From: a virus
IMG/VR virus record: IMGVR_UViG_3300025913_000027
Coordinates: 1-64,000 of that record
Length of the DNA: 64,000 nucleotides
Strand: one strand, 5' to 3'
Below, piece by piece: positions 30,043 to 37,290 of this stretch. Numbering within the stretch: position 1 is the first letter of the stretch; each line of letters begins with the position of its first letter. A program made the translations under genes and the position numbers. A model generated the notes under the pieces. That model did no database searches. It saw only the letters and a program-made list of their open reading frames with translations, and was not told the DNA's origin.

Positions 30043-30497
30043 GCCAATTTCGAGGATCATCCGCGTGGAAGGCCGAGGCGTTCAAGGCCGAGCGCGACAT
30101 CAACCGGCAGTGGGAGGAATGGTCTCGCGCCAACGCCGTGGGTCCGCCCGGTGTTATCTACAGGCCGTATGTCAAGCGTAACGACGGCTGGATATTCTTC
30201 GGCCCCACGGACATCCGTGGTCGGCACCGCCGCTTCCACTTCGCCCTGCAATGGTTGAATTGCGACAGGCAGCTCCGGGTCCGCGTCGGCTGTCGTTACT
30301 ACACGTTGCCGCAAGCGTGGAAGCACTGGAGCGAGAAGCGAAGGCGCTCATACGCGGCGTCGAATAAGAACGAAGCCGAGCAGGCGCTTGCGATCATCTC
30401 GCTGATGCTCCTACAGGCGAAGGCCTACGGGCTATTGCCGATGTATCGGACTATTCGGTTCGACAGTTCAATTTGCAAGCCGAAAAGGAAAAAGTGA
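30039..30497 (+). CDS. Hypothetical basic protein
   Basis: 152 residues from GTG 30039 (GTGA). Charged helical N-terminus (AFKAERDINRQWEEWSRAN) and a beta-rich middle (GWIFFGPTDIRGRHRRFHFA, LRVRVGCRYY). No family recognised. Confidence 0.6.
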   Translation: MSQFRGSSAWKAEAFKAERDINRQWEEWSRANAVGPPGVIYRPYVKRNDGWIFFGPTDIRGRHRRFHFALQWLNCDRQLRVRVGCRYYTLPQAWKHWSEKRRRSYAASNKNEAEQALAIISLMLLQAKAYGLLPMYRTIRFDSSICKPKRKK

Positions 30498-30703
30498 TGT
30501 CCCCCTTCGCTGTCTTCGCGTGGTGCATATTCGCCGTCGCCATCGCTGCTGCACTCCCGTTTGCCTTCTCACGTCGGAAGATCGAAATCGGCCGTAACGC
30601 GGCTGGCGAAGTCGTGCCGATCTCGACAAGCCCTCCAATGCGCTTCGAGAATATCAAGCGCGAGCCGCTGGCGAGGCGCAAACACTTCGGCACTCGCACG
30701 TGA
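30497..30703 (+). CDS. Single-span membrane protein
   Basis: 68 residues from ATG 30497 (TGATG). MSPFAVFAWCIFAVAIAAAL then a basic stop-transfer (FSRRK) and a soluble tail. Function unknown. Confidence 0.55.
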   Translation: MSPFAVFAWCIFAVAIAAALPFAFSRRKIEIGRNAAGEVVPISTSPPMRFENIKREPLARRKHFGTRT

Positions 30704-30906
30704 GATGCCTCAATACGAGCGACCGAGAAAAACTGCTTGACCTCATCGTCGAGGCCGAGCTAGTAGAGATCGTCTACGCTCGCGTCGAGCACGGATCAAT
30801 CTACTGCACCATTCAACGGAGAAAGAACGACAATGGCAACATCAGCCGAACAACTGATCCTTCGGGGTCTCAACCTGATCATCCGAGCGAGCTTTTCGCC
30901 GAATGA
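30700..30906 (+). CDS. Hypothetical protein with GTG start
   Basis: 68 residues from GTG 30700 (GTGA). DREKLLDLIVEAELVEIVYA then polar tail overlapping the next gene by 74 bases. Function unknown. Confidence 0.5.
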   Translation: MRCLNTSDREKLLDLIVEAELVEIVYARVEHGSIYCTIQRRKNDNGNISRTTDPSGSQPDHPSELFAE

Positions 30907-31057
30907 TCCTGTCGCTCAGGCGAAGCACTTCGCCGGGATCACTGCCGACATCGGCCCATGGTTGAACGACTACGCGGCAGAGATCGAAAAGCCCGCTGTC
31001 GATTTCACGCTTACGCGGGCTGACGAGCCGGATCAGGGCGGCGGGTTTCAGCAGTAA
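30833..31057 (+). CDS. Hypothetical helical protein
   Basis: 74 residues, MATSAEQLILRGLNLIIRAS. A good purine stretch (GGAGAAAGAACGACA) precedes the ATG. Function unknown. Confidence 0.55.
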   Translation: MATSAEQLILRGLNLIIRASFSPNDPVAQAKHFAGITADIGPWLNDYAAEIEKPAVDFTLTRADEPDQGGGFQQ

Positions 31058-31069
31058 AGGGGACAACCA

Positions 31070-31438
31070 ATGGCCAAGACACGACGCACCAAAACTAATC
31101 GCTCCCCCGGGAGACCGTATCGCAACTCGCGAGCTTATGTCATCGAAAAGGGCGACATGATCACGACGAAGGGCGTGCGCGGGCGCACCAAGGTCATCCG
31201 TGTCGTCAACGATGAAGGCAAGCGAGTGACCTCGGTCCGTAGCGTAGCCGTCGTTCCGCAGATCGCGGCGAAGGGGAAGGCCAAGACGATCTTCGTCGGC
31301 CGGAAGTACACGGGCGTCGCGCGGAGCAAGGTCTATCCGACCCACGGTAAGAAGCGAGGCGGCGTCGAGGTGAAACCGGCCGGGCTTTTGGCGCGAGCCG
31401 CTAAGGCGGTCAAGAGCGTCATCGTCCATGAGGCTTGA
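31070..31438 (+). CDS. Strongly basic protein
   Basis: 122 residues with many Lys/Arg throughout (MAKTRRTKTNRSPGRPYRNS, KGVRGRTKVIRVVNDEGKR) and beta-strand alternation. Probably nucleic-acid binding. GGGGACAACC upstream of ATG. No family recognised. Confidence 0.6.
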   Translation: MAKTRRTKTNRSPGRPYRNSRAYVIEKGDMITTKGVRGRTKVIRVVNDEGKRVTSVRSVAVVPQIAAKGKAKTIFVGRKYTGVARSKVYPTHGKKRGGVEVKPAGLLARAAKAVKSVIVHEA

Positions 31439-31829
31439 CGACGCGATCAAGGTCGTCCGGGACCTCCGGCGATATCGTCATCGAAACTGTCGCGTCCCGC
31501 ACTCGCGGGGCGCGCTTCTCCGTAACACGCTGATACCGAACTCGACCTCGGCCGAATTTAGGCTGGCCGTTGATGCCCAGAAGAACCCTTTTGGTAAGGT
31601 GGTTTGGGTCGAGATCACCGCGCTCCGTTCCGAACAGCGCTGCCTCTCTTTTCGGCGGCTGCTGATCCAGTTGCGACGATATCCGCTCAAGAAGTTGCCC
31701 ATAGTTGTGGGCCTCCCCGGCGGCGTCTATTATCTCTGGGATGGCAATCATCGCGCGACAGCGGCGGCGCTGCTCGGCAAGCGTCGCGTGAAGTGTCTGT
31801 GTGTTGGCGGGATCAAGGCGCAATTATGA
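31428..31829 (+). CDS. ParB-like protein
   Basis: 133 residues. LKKLPIVVGLPGGVYYLWDG then NHRATAAALLGKRRVKC is the ParB-like core with DGNHR as catalytic/CTP-binding box. N-terminal region resembles immunity/ParB families in which the box is in the C-terminal half. This is the third of four ParB-type proteins in the window. Confidence 0.7.
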   Translation: MRLDDAIKVVRDLRRYRHRNCRVPHSRGALLRNTLIPNSTSAEFRLAVDAQKNPFGKVVWVEITALRSEQRCLSFRRLLIQLRRYPLKKLPIVVGLPGGVYYLWDGNHRATAAALLGKRRVKCLCVGGIKAQL

Positions 31830-31996
31830 AAAATAGACCCGCGAAAAGATCAGCAGATAGGCGTCAGCGATATCTCGCTAGGGCGTATCTAGACCTCGGG
31901 ATCGAAGAGATCGATCCGAAGCTCGCCGAGCTATTACGAAGTAAGGCGTCAGCTCAACGGATCAGGGCGTACTTGATCAGCACGGCCAGTAGATAA
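31826..31996 (+). CDS. Hypothetical basic protein
   Basis: 56 residues from ATG 31826 (ATGA). MKNRPAKRSADRRQRYLARA, then acidic helix IEEIDPKLAELLRSK. Last rightward gene before the inverted block and overlaps it convergently by 43 bases. Confidence 0.55.
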   Translation: MKNRPAKRSADRRQRYLARAYLDLGIEEIDPKLAELLRSKASAQRIRAYLISTASR

Positions 31997-32082
31997 ATCC
32001 ACGCGGCGGTCAAGGCTAGTGGGAGGATGCAACCGACGAGGTCGTCGATCCATGTCGGCGGATCGCGATCAGGCGGCGTCAT
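31954..32082 (-). CDS. 42-residue membrane peptide
   Basis: MTPPDRDPPTWIDDLVGCIL then a hydrophobic span through LTAAWIYLLAVLIKYALIR. It overlaps the convergent + strand gene by 43 bases and its own upstream neighbour by 14. Last gene of the inverted block. Confidence 0.5.
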   Translation of the reverse strand: MTPPDRDPPTWIDDLVGCILPLALTAAWIYLLAVLIKYALIR

Positions 32083-32278
32083 CTTTCAACTCTTCGTCGA
32101 GGTCGATCCACGCCTCGCCGAGCTGCTGCTCAGTCATCCGCTTGCGAACGGCTTCGAGTGCTCGGCGCTCTAGCCGGGCAAGCTCCAGAGTGATCTCGTC
32201 GTGGATATCGAGCAACATCTCAAAATCCTGCGCTATCGTCGAATGAGAATGTTCGAACAGGTTGCGTTTCGTCACCAT
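32069..32278 (-). CDS. Hypothetical acidic helical protein
   Basis: 69 residues, long helix (FEMLLDIHDEITLELARLER, EAVRKRMTEQQLGEAW) with acidic end. Function unknown. Confidence 0.55.
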   Translation of the reverse strand: MVTKRNLFEHSHSTIAQDFEMLLDIHDEITLELARLERRALEAVRKRMTEQQLGEAWIDLDEELKDDAA

Positions 32279-32417
32279 CCGCGAAGACCACCATGTCTCC
32301 GTCCGCCACTTCGTCTACCGCGCGGCGGTCCCAGAACCGGTGAATGAAGTCGGGCCGCCCGAATGCCCTGACGGCAGCCCAGTAGCGATCATCCTTGAAC
32401 CCTACAAAATGCATCAT
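32220..32417 (-). CDS. Hypothetical protein
   Basis: 65 residues (second Met gives 64). FKDDRYWAAVRAFGRPDFIH then VDEVADGDMVVFADG. Reads like a small nucleotide- or regulatory-domain protein but no family is recognised. Confidence 0.5.
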   Translation of the reverse strand: MMHFVGFKDDRYWAAVRAFGRPDFIHRFWDRRAVDEVADGDMVVFADGDETQPVRTFSFDDSAGF

Positions 32418-32643
32418 TGATCTTCTCGCACTGCTCTTTGCATCGGGTCAGGGTCCGCGCCCAGACGATGCCATGCTCTCGGGTCAGATAGCTCCGCGTC
32501 GTGCGCGCCGTGTAGCCGAAGGTCCCGCCACGATCATAGGCCCAGACTATATGGAAGGTCCGGTCCTCGGCCGTAGCGTGATACTCGTAGCTCGGCTTGC
32601 CATTGTGCTCGCCGTCTCGGGTTCGGGTCCATTGCAGGGTCAT
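32389..32643 (-). CDS. Hypothetical beta-rich protein
   Basis: 84 residues with YEYHATAEDRTFHIVWAYD and a C-terminal helix with two cysteines (RCKEQCEKINDAFC). ATGA-coupled to the upstream gene. Function unknown. Confidence 0.55.
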   Translation of the reverse strand: MTLQWTRTRDGEHNGKPSYEYHATAEDRTFHIVWAYDRGGTFGYTARTTRSYLTREHGIVWARTLTRCKEQCEKINDAFCRVQG

Positions 32644-32852
32644 GTTTGGCTCTCCGTGAAGACGTACTCAATCAGGTAGGCGATGTAGCCCGGAACGTTC
32701 TCTTGCTTGAGTTTCCGGTTGATCTCCGGCATCGCCGGAGTTACGATCTCGGCGAGGACCCGGCGATGAAAGTTAGAGCGGTCGGTGTTCCAAATCTTGA
32801 TCGCCCGCTTGATCTCGGCCGGGGTCAGGAAGTCGCGTAGCGTGATCATCAG
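32640..32852 (-). CDS. Hypothetical helical protein
   Basis: 70 residues from ATG 32852 (ATGA). MITLRDFLTPAEIKRAIKIW then EINRKLKQENVPGYIAYLIE. Function unknown. Confidence 0.55.
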   Translation of the reverse strand: MMITLRDFLTPAEIKRAIKIWNTDRSNFHRRVLAEIVTPAMPEINRKLKQENVPGYIAYLIEYVFTESQT

Positions 32853-33151
32853 ACCGAGTTCCTTGCGTAGGCCTCCACGGGCGGCTCCCAGAAGTACGTC
32901 GCGACCGGACCCGGAGCGACAGCGCCGTCGATCAGACGCACGCGCCACGCGGAGCAGCCCCGAGCATTGAGCTTGTCAACCCAGTTGCGGCAGAGATCGC
33001 GAGCGTGCTGCTCGCTGTCGGCATCAAGCTCGCACCATGAGCCATCGTCGCACTCGACGAACACAACGTACTCGGCCTTGCGAGCAACGCGACCCGCGTT
33101 GCGCTCGGCAGTGAGAAGGTCGTTGACGGTAGAGGCAGAGAACTTCGGCAT
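32849..33151 (-). CDS. Hypothetical protein, first gene of inverted block
   Basis: 100 residues from ATG 33151. Helical start (ASTVNDLLTAERNAGRVARK) and beta region YVVFVECDDGSWCELDADSE. The ~190 bases above it (33152-33337) are a divergent control region in which I see no clear promoter hexamers. Confidence 0.55.
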   Translation of the reverse strand: MPKFSASTVNDLLTAERNAGRVARKAEYVVFVECDDGSWCELDADSEQHARDLCRNWVDKLNARGCSAWRVRLIDGAVAPGPVATYFWEPPVEAYARNSV

Positions 33152-33337
33152 CGCTGTAGCTCCAGCCCGTGATTGGGCATGGATCGAACATACACGGCCG
33201 GACCGGGACCGCAAGCAGAAGCCTGCCATATGGTTTCCAAACTGTAAAGCCCCTTGTGCCGCAGCCGTTAGGATGGTATTAACCATTGGTTCCGGTTTGC
33301 CTTGCGTTCGGCTCCGAGGGGGCGTACATCGGAGCCT

Positions 33338-33571
33338 ATGAGCAAGCGACTGACACAGAAGGCGACGCGCGTGAAGCAAGTGCTTGACGCTGTCGGCAAC
33401 AGTCATCTCGATCTAGTCCGTGGTGACGGCTACTGGTATTTCGTCTACGACGATGTAGCGAAAGGTCGCTATGAGACGCTCAGCGTCTACACGATGCGGC
33501 TCGGCGACTTCTCTGTCGAGCAGTGGGCTGCGGACGGACGTGAGTTCTGTACGAAAATGGAGAGCAAATGA
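33338..33571 (+). CDS. Hypothetical protein
   Basis: 77 residues from ATG 33338. MSKRLTQKATRVKQVLDAVG, then LVRGDGYWYFVYDDVAKGRY. Similar phage proteins of unknown function have the xGxGYWYF pattern. First rightward gene after the inverted block. Confidence 0.6.
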   Translation: MSKRLTQKATRVKQVLDAVGNSHLDLVRGDGYWYFVYDDVAKGRYETLSVYTMRLGDFSVEQWAADGREFCTKMESK

Positions 33572-33906
33572 CCCGCCCAGCGACGCAAGACGAGATATTC
33601 GATCATAACCGCGATCTCCGTAAGCATGAAGAGGTGCGCTATCCGATACAGGTGCATCTTAACGACCTTCGGCTCGCCGACGTGGTCGAGCTTTTCGAGG
33701 GGCCGTTCGGCACCGCCGTCGTGACCCAAATCGACGGGGATGAAGTGACCCTGCATCGCCCTTATGGCGTGACTGGGGACTTCTCCTACACGGGCGGCGT
33801 CCCGTACTCGGTCGGTAACGAGGTTTGCAAGTACCTCAAGTGCGACACACGCTACACGGCGAAGTCGCACACGTTCAAGGTCTGGCAGCGAAAGGACCTC
33901 CGATGA
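33568..33906 (+). CDS. Hypothetical protein
   Basis: 112 residues with an SH3-like beta pattern (VVELFEGPFGTAVVTQIDGD, EVTLHRPYG). ATGA-coupled. Function unknown. Confidence 0.6.
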   Translation: MTRPATQDEIFDHNRDLRKHEEVRYPIQVHLNDLRLADVVELFEGPFGTAVVTQIDGDEVTLHRPYGVTGDFSYTGGVPYSVGNEVCKYLKCDTRYTAKSHTFKVWQRKDLR

Positions 33907-34214
33907 AGGGACGGCTCACAATCATCCGCTCGGACGGGACGAGGGCGGTCACCGATCTTTCGGCACCGCCAACTCTTGAGCAGCTACGCGAGGGCGTAGG
34001 TGGGCCTATAGAAGTCGTCCCGTTCTTCACGACATTCGCTGATGCCGCGTGCGTTGCATTCTGCCACGAAGAGGGAAAGCTAGACGGCCTGCCCGTGAAC
34101 CTCACTGCTCAGGCGCTTTGGGAGACAGCCGTTGGTGGACCCATACAGACTGACATTCTTGTCGGTCCGATTGTTATCGTCTCGGGCGATACTGAGCTTC
34201 TGGAGGCGCTCTGA
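33903..34214 (+). CDS. DUF3846-like protein
   Basis: 103 residues from ATG 33903 (ATGA). VVPFFTTFADAACVAFCHEE, GKLDGLPVNLTAQALWE and LVGPIVIVSGD match DUF3846, a small family of unknown function widespread in phages and their hosts. Confidence 0.7.
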   Translation: MKGRLTIIRSDGTRAVTDLSAPPTLEQLREGVGGPIEVVPFFTTFADAACVAFCHEEGKLDGLPVNLTAQALWETAVGGPIQTDILVGPIVIVSGDTELLEAL

Positions 34215-34342
34215 TGAAGAAAGCTGTAATCATCGTCTTTAATCTGGCGTTCGCAGGCTTCATGATCATGAGCGCGGCTGCGGAGTTTCGGAAGCCATCG
34301 CCTGCCTATGGCGTGAAGGCTGTCTTCGAGGTGTATCGCTGA
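34214..34342 (+). CDS. 42-residue exported or membrane peptide
   Basis: TGATG on both sides. MKKAVIIVFNLAFAGFMIMS is signal-like, with AAAEFRKPSP after it; a cleavage after AAA is possible. Function unknown. Confidence 0.55.
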   Translation: MKKAVIIVFNLAFAGFMIMSAAAEFRKPSPAYGVKAVFEVYR

Positions 34343-34566
34343 TGGCAAACGTAGTTAAGCAGGGCGTCCACAAGCGGCTGCCGCGCATTACGAATGGGCT
34401 GCTTTCGACGGGCGAGTGTCATGTGGAGGGTACGCTTCTCTACACGGTCGGCGTATGGGGTCTCGATCCGGATCAGAAGCACATTGAGTATCAGGTGCAG
34501 TTCACGGAAGCAGAGATGGTTCGTATCTGCGGCCAGTGGCTCACGATGAAGGCGCGACGCCTATGA
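34342..34566 (+). CDS. Hypothetical protein
   Basis: 74 residues (MANVVKQGVHKRLPRITNGL) with beta region LLYTVGVWGLD. TGATG upstream, ATGA downstream. Function unknown. Confidence 0.55.
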   Translation: MANVVKQGVHKRLPRITNGLLSTGECHVEGTLLYTVGVWGLDPDQKHIEYQVQFTEAEMVRICGQWLTMKARRL

Positions 34567-34724
34567 CGAGCGATCTACCTGACATTCCTGAATACCTGAA
34601 AATCTCGCAGGAGGAACGAAAGGCCGCGTGGGAAAAATTCCGCGCGGCAAAACCGCTGCCGCCAGAGAAGAAACTCTATCGGCCGCTAACTGGAGCGATA
34701 CCTGATGACCCAGCAGACAGTTGA
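34563..34724 (+). CDS. Hypothetical small protein
   Basis: 53 residues from ATG 34563. MTSDLPDIPEYLKISQEERK resembles the starts of short phage proteins with IPxFLRRxxxR; Lys/Pro-rich middle. Function unknown. Confidence 0.55.
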   Translation: MTSDLPDIPEYLKISQEERKAAWEKFRAAKPLPPEKKLYRPLTGAIPDDPADS

Positions 34725-35031
34725 CGCCGTGCTCCGCGATCTTGCGGCGCGTGGAGAACTCAATCATGTGAGCCTCATGCCATCGCAGGATGGCAAGATG
34801 TGGCGAGCATCATTCGCAATGTGTTCGAAGTTCGGTATCTCATTCGCCGAGGACGCTGACCCGGCGCAGGCTATCATCCTCGCTTGCACGACGGCGAAGC
34901 TGAAACCCCGTCCGGCGGAGAGGCGTCCGACCTCAATCGATCTCGAAGCCGAGCGCTTGCCGACCCGCGAGGGCCTGCGTGCTGCTGCGGATGCGGTCGA
35001 GGCGGCGAGTGATGTAGAAGACCTCATGTAG
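34705..35031 (+). CDS. Hypothetical protein with EDLM tip
   Basis: 108 residues. QTVDAVLRDLAARGELNHVS and WRASFAMCSKFGISFAED form the folded part, a charged linker follows and the end is SDVEDLM. Fourth carrier of the C-terminal EDLM tip. Confidence 0.6.
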   Translation: MTQQTVDAVLRDLAARGELNHVSLMPSQDGKMWRASFAMCSKFGISFAEDADPAQAIILACTTAKLKPRPAERRPTSIDLEAERLPTREGLRAAADAVEAASDVEDLM

Positions 35032-35047
35032 TGCCTAGTTGATCCAG

Positions 35048-35086
35048 CTCTCGGGATGCGCTAAGTTTAACGCCCAATCCCGAGAG
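35048..35086 (+). terminator. Long hairpin at the early/late boundary
   Basis: Perfect 10-bp inverted repeat CTCTCGGGAT / ATCCCGAGAG around a 19-base loop, just after the last early gene and before the tagged cluster. No U-run, so it could be a regulator site instead of a terminator. Confidence 0.45.
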
Positions 35087-35103
35087 ACCCGGAGGCCCCT
35101 GTC

Positions 35104-35346
35104 ATGGCCAAGCTCACTGCGAAAGCGCGCAAGAAAATCCCGTCGTCGAAGTTTGCCCTCCCGGGCAAAAAGGGTAAACCGGGTAAGTATCCCGTGCCCG
35201 ACAAGGCGCATGCTGCGAACGCCAAGGCCCGCGCCAGCGAGATGGTAGCGAAGGGCAAGCTCTCTCCCGAGCAGGCTGCCAAGATCAGGCACAAGGCCGA
35301 CGCCGTTCTCGGCAAGCACGACACCAATTATCACAACAAGGGCTGA
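35104..35346 (+). CDS. Lys/Ala-rich DUF6582-like protein
   Basis: 80 residues. AKARKKIPSSKFALPGKKGK, YPVPDKAHAANAKARASEMV and KGKLSPEQAAKIRHKADAVL follow the DUF6582-like pattern (folded K-P-x-x-x-F...YP-(I/V)-x-D-x-x-HAxxA) seen in phage and rhizobial genomes, sometimes attached to prohead or other proteins. Function unknown. It precedes the tagged-gene cluster. Confidence 0.65.
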   Translation: MAKLTAKARKKIPSSKFALPGKKGKPGKYPVPDKAHAANAKARASEMVAKGKLSPEQAAKIRHKADAVLGKHDTNYHNKG

Positions 35347-35352
35347 CATCTC

Positions 35353-35607
35353 ATGAAGGACGCCCTCGGTCATGGATCAAACGCTTTGGGGACAGCGCTG
35401 AAAGAGCGGCTCGCCGAGCAGGCTCGGATGTTCGGCGCGCAGACCCCTGTCGTATCGACAGCGCCGAAGTCCAATCCGGTCCCGGTCCATCCCGCGATGG
35501 CCCCGGTCATTCGCGCGCCCGAAGTTCGGGCAAACGATTATCGTTCGAATGGGCAAGAGGCGAACCGCAGTCTTGTGGCGAGCATTCGCAATAGGGGGCT
35601 CCGATGA
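35353..35607 (+). CDS. GHGSN-tag protein 1
   Basis: 84 residues beginning MKDALGHGSNALG. The tag codons GGT CAT GGA TCA AAC differ from those of the other copies although the protein is the same, which means selection on the peptide. The body is short and polar, with NPVPVHPAMAPVIR, a second motif shared with tag proteins 3 and 4. First of a late-region family; predicted virion-associated by inference only. Confidence 0.7.
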   Translation: MKDALGHGSNALGTALKERLAEQARMFGAQTPVVSTAPKSNPVPVHPAMAPVIRAPEVRANDYRSNGQEANRSLVASIRNRGLR

Positions 35608-35948
35608 AAGACGCAAAAGGTCACGGCAGCAATGCAGGCGCGCACTCGGGCGGCGTCCAGAAGACCCCACAACTCCAGCGCCGCCACTTTGAGGCGATAG
35701 CCGCCGACCTGAAAGCCAAGAACGCGAGCCCAGACGAGGTTCATGCAATGGCTGACAAACTCGCGACCACCAACCCCGGCTTCCGGCGCGACTTCTTTGT
35801 CGCGGCAGCGACCGGCGGCAACTATCGGTTCAAGGGTCCGGGGGCTAAGGCCGAAGCTGTAGCGAAGAAAGCCGGGAGCTTCCAAGCCGCTGCTCGCGCG
35901 TTCTCGGACAAGACTGCAACGATGCGCGCCGAGCGCGGAAAGAAGTAG
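35604..35948 (+). CDS. GHGSN-tag protein 2
   Basis: 114 residues beginning MKDAKGHGSNAGAHSGG, ATGA-coupled to tag protein 1. The body is helical and basic (RRHFEAIAADLKAKNASPDE, AVAKKAGSFQAAARAFSDKT), compatible with DNA binding. No domain recognised apart from the tag. Confidence 0.7.
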   Translation: MKDAKGHGSNAGAHSGGVQKTPQLQRRHFEAIAADLKAKNASPDEVHAMADKLATTNPGFRRDFFVAAATGGNYRFKGPGAKAEAVAKKAGSFQAAARAFSDKTATMRAERGKK

Positions 35949-35951
35949 TAA

Positions 35952-36044
35952 TGGTATGCGCCGCTTGGTCGATGCCCTGTTTAGGCTCGGCCTGCTGCTG
36001 GTAGCAGGGAGTATTCTGCTCGCGTTGATAGGAAGACGGTATGA
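35952..36044 (+). CDS. 30-residue Cys-rich peptide
   Basis: ATG 35952 follows the previous stop by three bases and its stop overlaps the next ATG as ATGA. MVCAAWSMPCLGSACCCSRE has five cysteines in the first 17 residues. Only coupling supports it. Confidence 0.35.
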
Positions 36045-36280
36045 AGGATGCATTCGGCCACGGGAGCAATGCCAAGCTGACCCAGACGCACGGCCCCGCG
36101 TCACCGATGCCGCGCGGCCCGACCGGTAAGGGTAGCGGCGAGCACAGTTCGGGCGGCATCGCTGTCACGTCGAACGCGCAGGCGGCTCAGGCGTTGATGT
36201 CTGTGTTGAAATCTACGCAAGCCCCTATTCATCCTGCGATGGCTTTGCGGTCGTCGCCAGACGGCGGATCAGCATCATGA
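36041..36280 (+). CDS. GHGSN-tag protein 3
   Basis: 79 residues beginning MKDAFGHGSNAKL. Gly/Ser/Pro-rich, apparently disordered, with QAPIHPAMALRSS near the C-terminus, matching the PVHPAM motif of tag protein 1. The short body makes an enzyme unlikely; a structural or scaffolding role is possible. Confidence 0.65.
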   Translation: MKDAFGHGSNAKLTQTHGPASPMPRGPTGKGSGEHSSGGIAVTSNAQAAQALMSVLKSTQAPIHPAMALRSSPDGGSAS

Positions 36281-36441
36281 GCACAAAGAGGGAAGTCAAT
36301 GATCAAGTCGCGCAAGCTGCACTTTGCTATGGCGGCAAGTCTTGCAAGATGCCTACGCACTCTTCAATGGCAAGCACCGAAGAGAACCCCGACGCCAGTG
36401 CGACCGACGCCGAGCCCGATAGCGAAGACTACGAAGATTAA
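36277..36441 (+). CDS. Small acidic hypothetical protein
   Basis: 54 residues from ATG 36277 (ATGA). MSTKREVNDQVAQAALCYGG, two cysteines, and a very acidic end (DAEPDSEDYED). Not tagged. Function unknown. Confidence 0.55.
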   Translation: MSTKREVNDQVAQAALCYGGKSCKMPTHSSMASTEENPDASATDAEPDSEDYED

Positions 36442-36453
36442 GGGAGTTTGATC

Positions 36454-36900
36454 ATGGCGAAAGATGCACTAGGCCACGGCAGCAATGCGCGCGGCGGTAA
36501 GAGGGCTCTCGCGAAACCTATTCCGGGTCACCCGTTCCATACGAAGTCCGACGCCGAACTTCGCTTCATCGCCAAGGATGCAGCCGAGGCCGGGCGCAAC
36601 GCGCAGGAGATGGGCGATCAGCGCGGCGTCAGTAAGTACGCCGATCAAGTCGCGGACGCGGCGACTGTCATGGGTTATCGCAATCGCGGCGGCGCGCAGG
36701 ACCTCGGGTCGCGGGCAGCGAGCGAGCTGGCCAGCGGCGCGAAGTCGGCGACTGTTCCGGTTCACGACAGCATGAGCACGGATGCGTTCGGCCGTCCGCG
36801 CTCCGCCGAAAACCGCGCCGAGTACGACGAATATAATCGTGATCTCGCTCTACGCGCTCGCAACGGACAGGTCGGAAGCGGCATGAAGTTCCGGGGCTGA
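36454..36900 (+). CDS. GHGSN-tag protein 4
   Basis: 148 residues from ATG 36454, beginning MAKDALGHGSNARGG. A helical middle (DAELRFIAKDAAEAGRNAQE, VSKYADQVADAATVMGYR) is followed by ATVPVHDSMSTDAFG, the P-(V/I)-H-x-x-M motif again, and RPRSAENRAEYDEYNRD. Largest of the tag proteins without a recognised enzyme fold. GGGAGTTTG precedes the ATG. Confidence 0.7.
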   Translation: MAKDALGHGSNARGGKRALAKPIPGHPFHTKSDAELRFIAKDAAEAGRNAQEMGDQRGVSKYADQVADAATVMGYRNRGGAQDLGSRAASELASGAKSATVPVHDSMSTDAFGRPRSAENRAEYDEYNRDLALRARNGQVGSGMKFRG

Positions 36901-36901
36901 C

Positions 36902-37057
36902 ATGGTCGGCCAGAGAATTTCGAAGCCCGTGCAACCAATTGTTAAGATTGTTCTGCCAAACCGAGTGCGCCGAACGCCGGTCCCTGCTATCAGCCCCGAG
37001 CTGGACAAGGCGCTCGACGAATTTGTTGCGGACAAGCCGAAGGACATCGCGAAATGA
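36902..37057 (+). CDS. Hypothetical small protein
   Basis: 51 residues from ATG 36902. MVGQRISKPVQPIVKIVLPN then a helix ELDKALDEFVADKP. ATGA-coupled to tag protein 5. Function unknown. Confidence 0.5.
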   Translation: MVGQRISKPVQPIVKIVLPNRVRRTPVPAISPELDKALDEFVADKPKDIAK

Positions 37058-37290
37058 AAGACCCACTGGGACATGGCAGCAACGGGCGCGGGGCTTTCAA
37101 GGCCCCGAAGCACCAGTACAAGGTCGAGCGCCACATCGCATTCCACGGCCAGACAGCGGCCGGGCAGAAGGTGACTACGTCCGGCAACGTCTGGGGCAAG
37201 GTCGGCGCGAGCACGCGTCGCGCGGTCGCAGAGAAGATCGCCCAGTTCACGCGGGTCGATGATAAAAATGCCCGAGTGAGGATCAGGTGA
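37054..37290 (+). CDS. GHGSN-tag protein 5
   Basis: 78 residues beginning MKDPLGHGSNGRG (Ala replaced by Pro). The body is beta-rich and basic (QYKVERHIAFHGQTAAGQKV, ASTRRAVAEKIAQFTRVD). ATGA-coupled on both sides. Confidence 0.68.
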   Translation: MKDPLGHGSNGRGAFKAPKHQYKVERHIAFHGQTAAGQKVTTSGNVWGKVGASTRRAVAEKIAQFTRVDDKNARVRIR

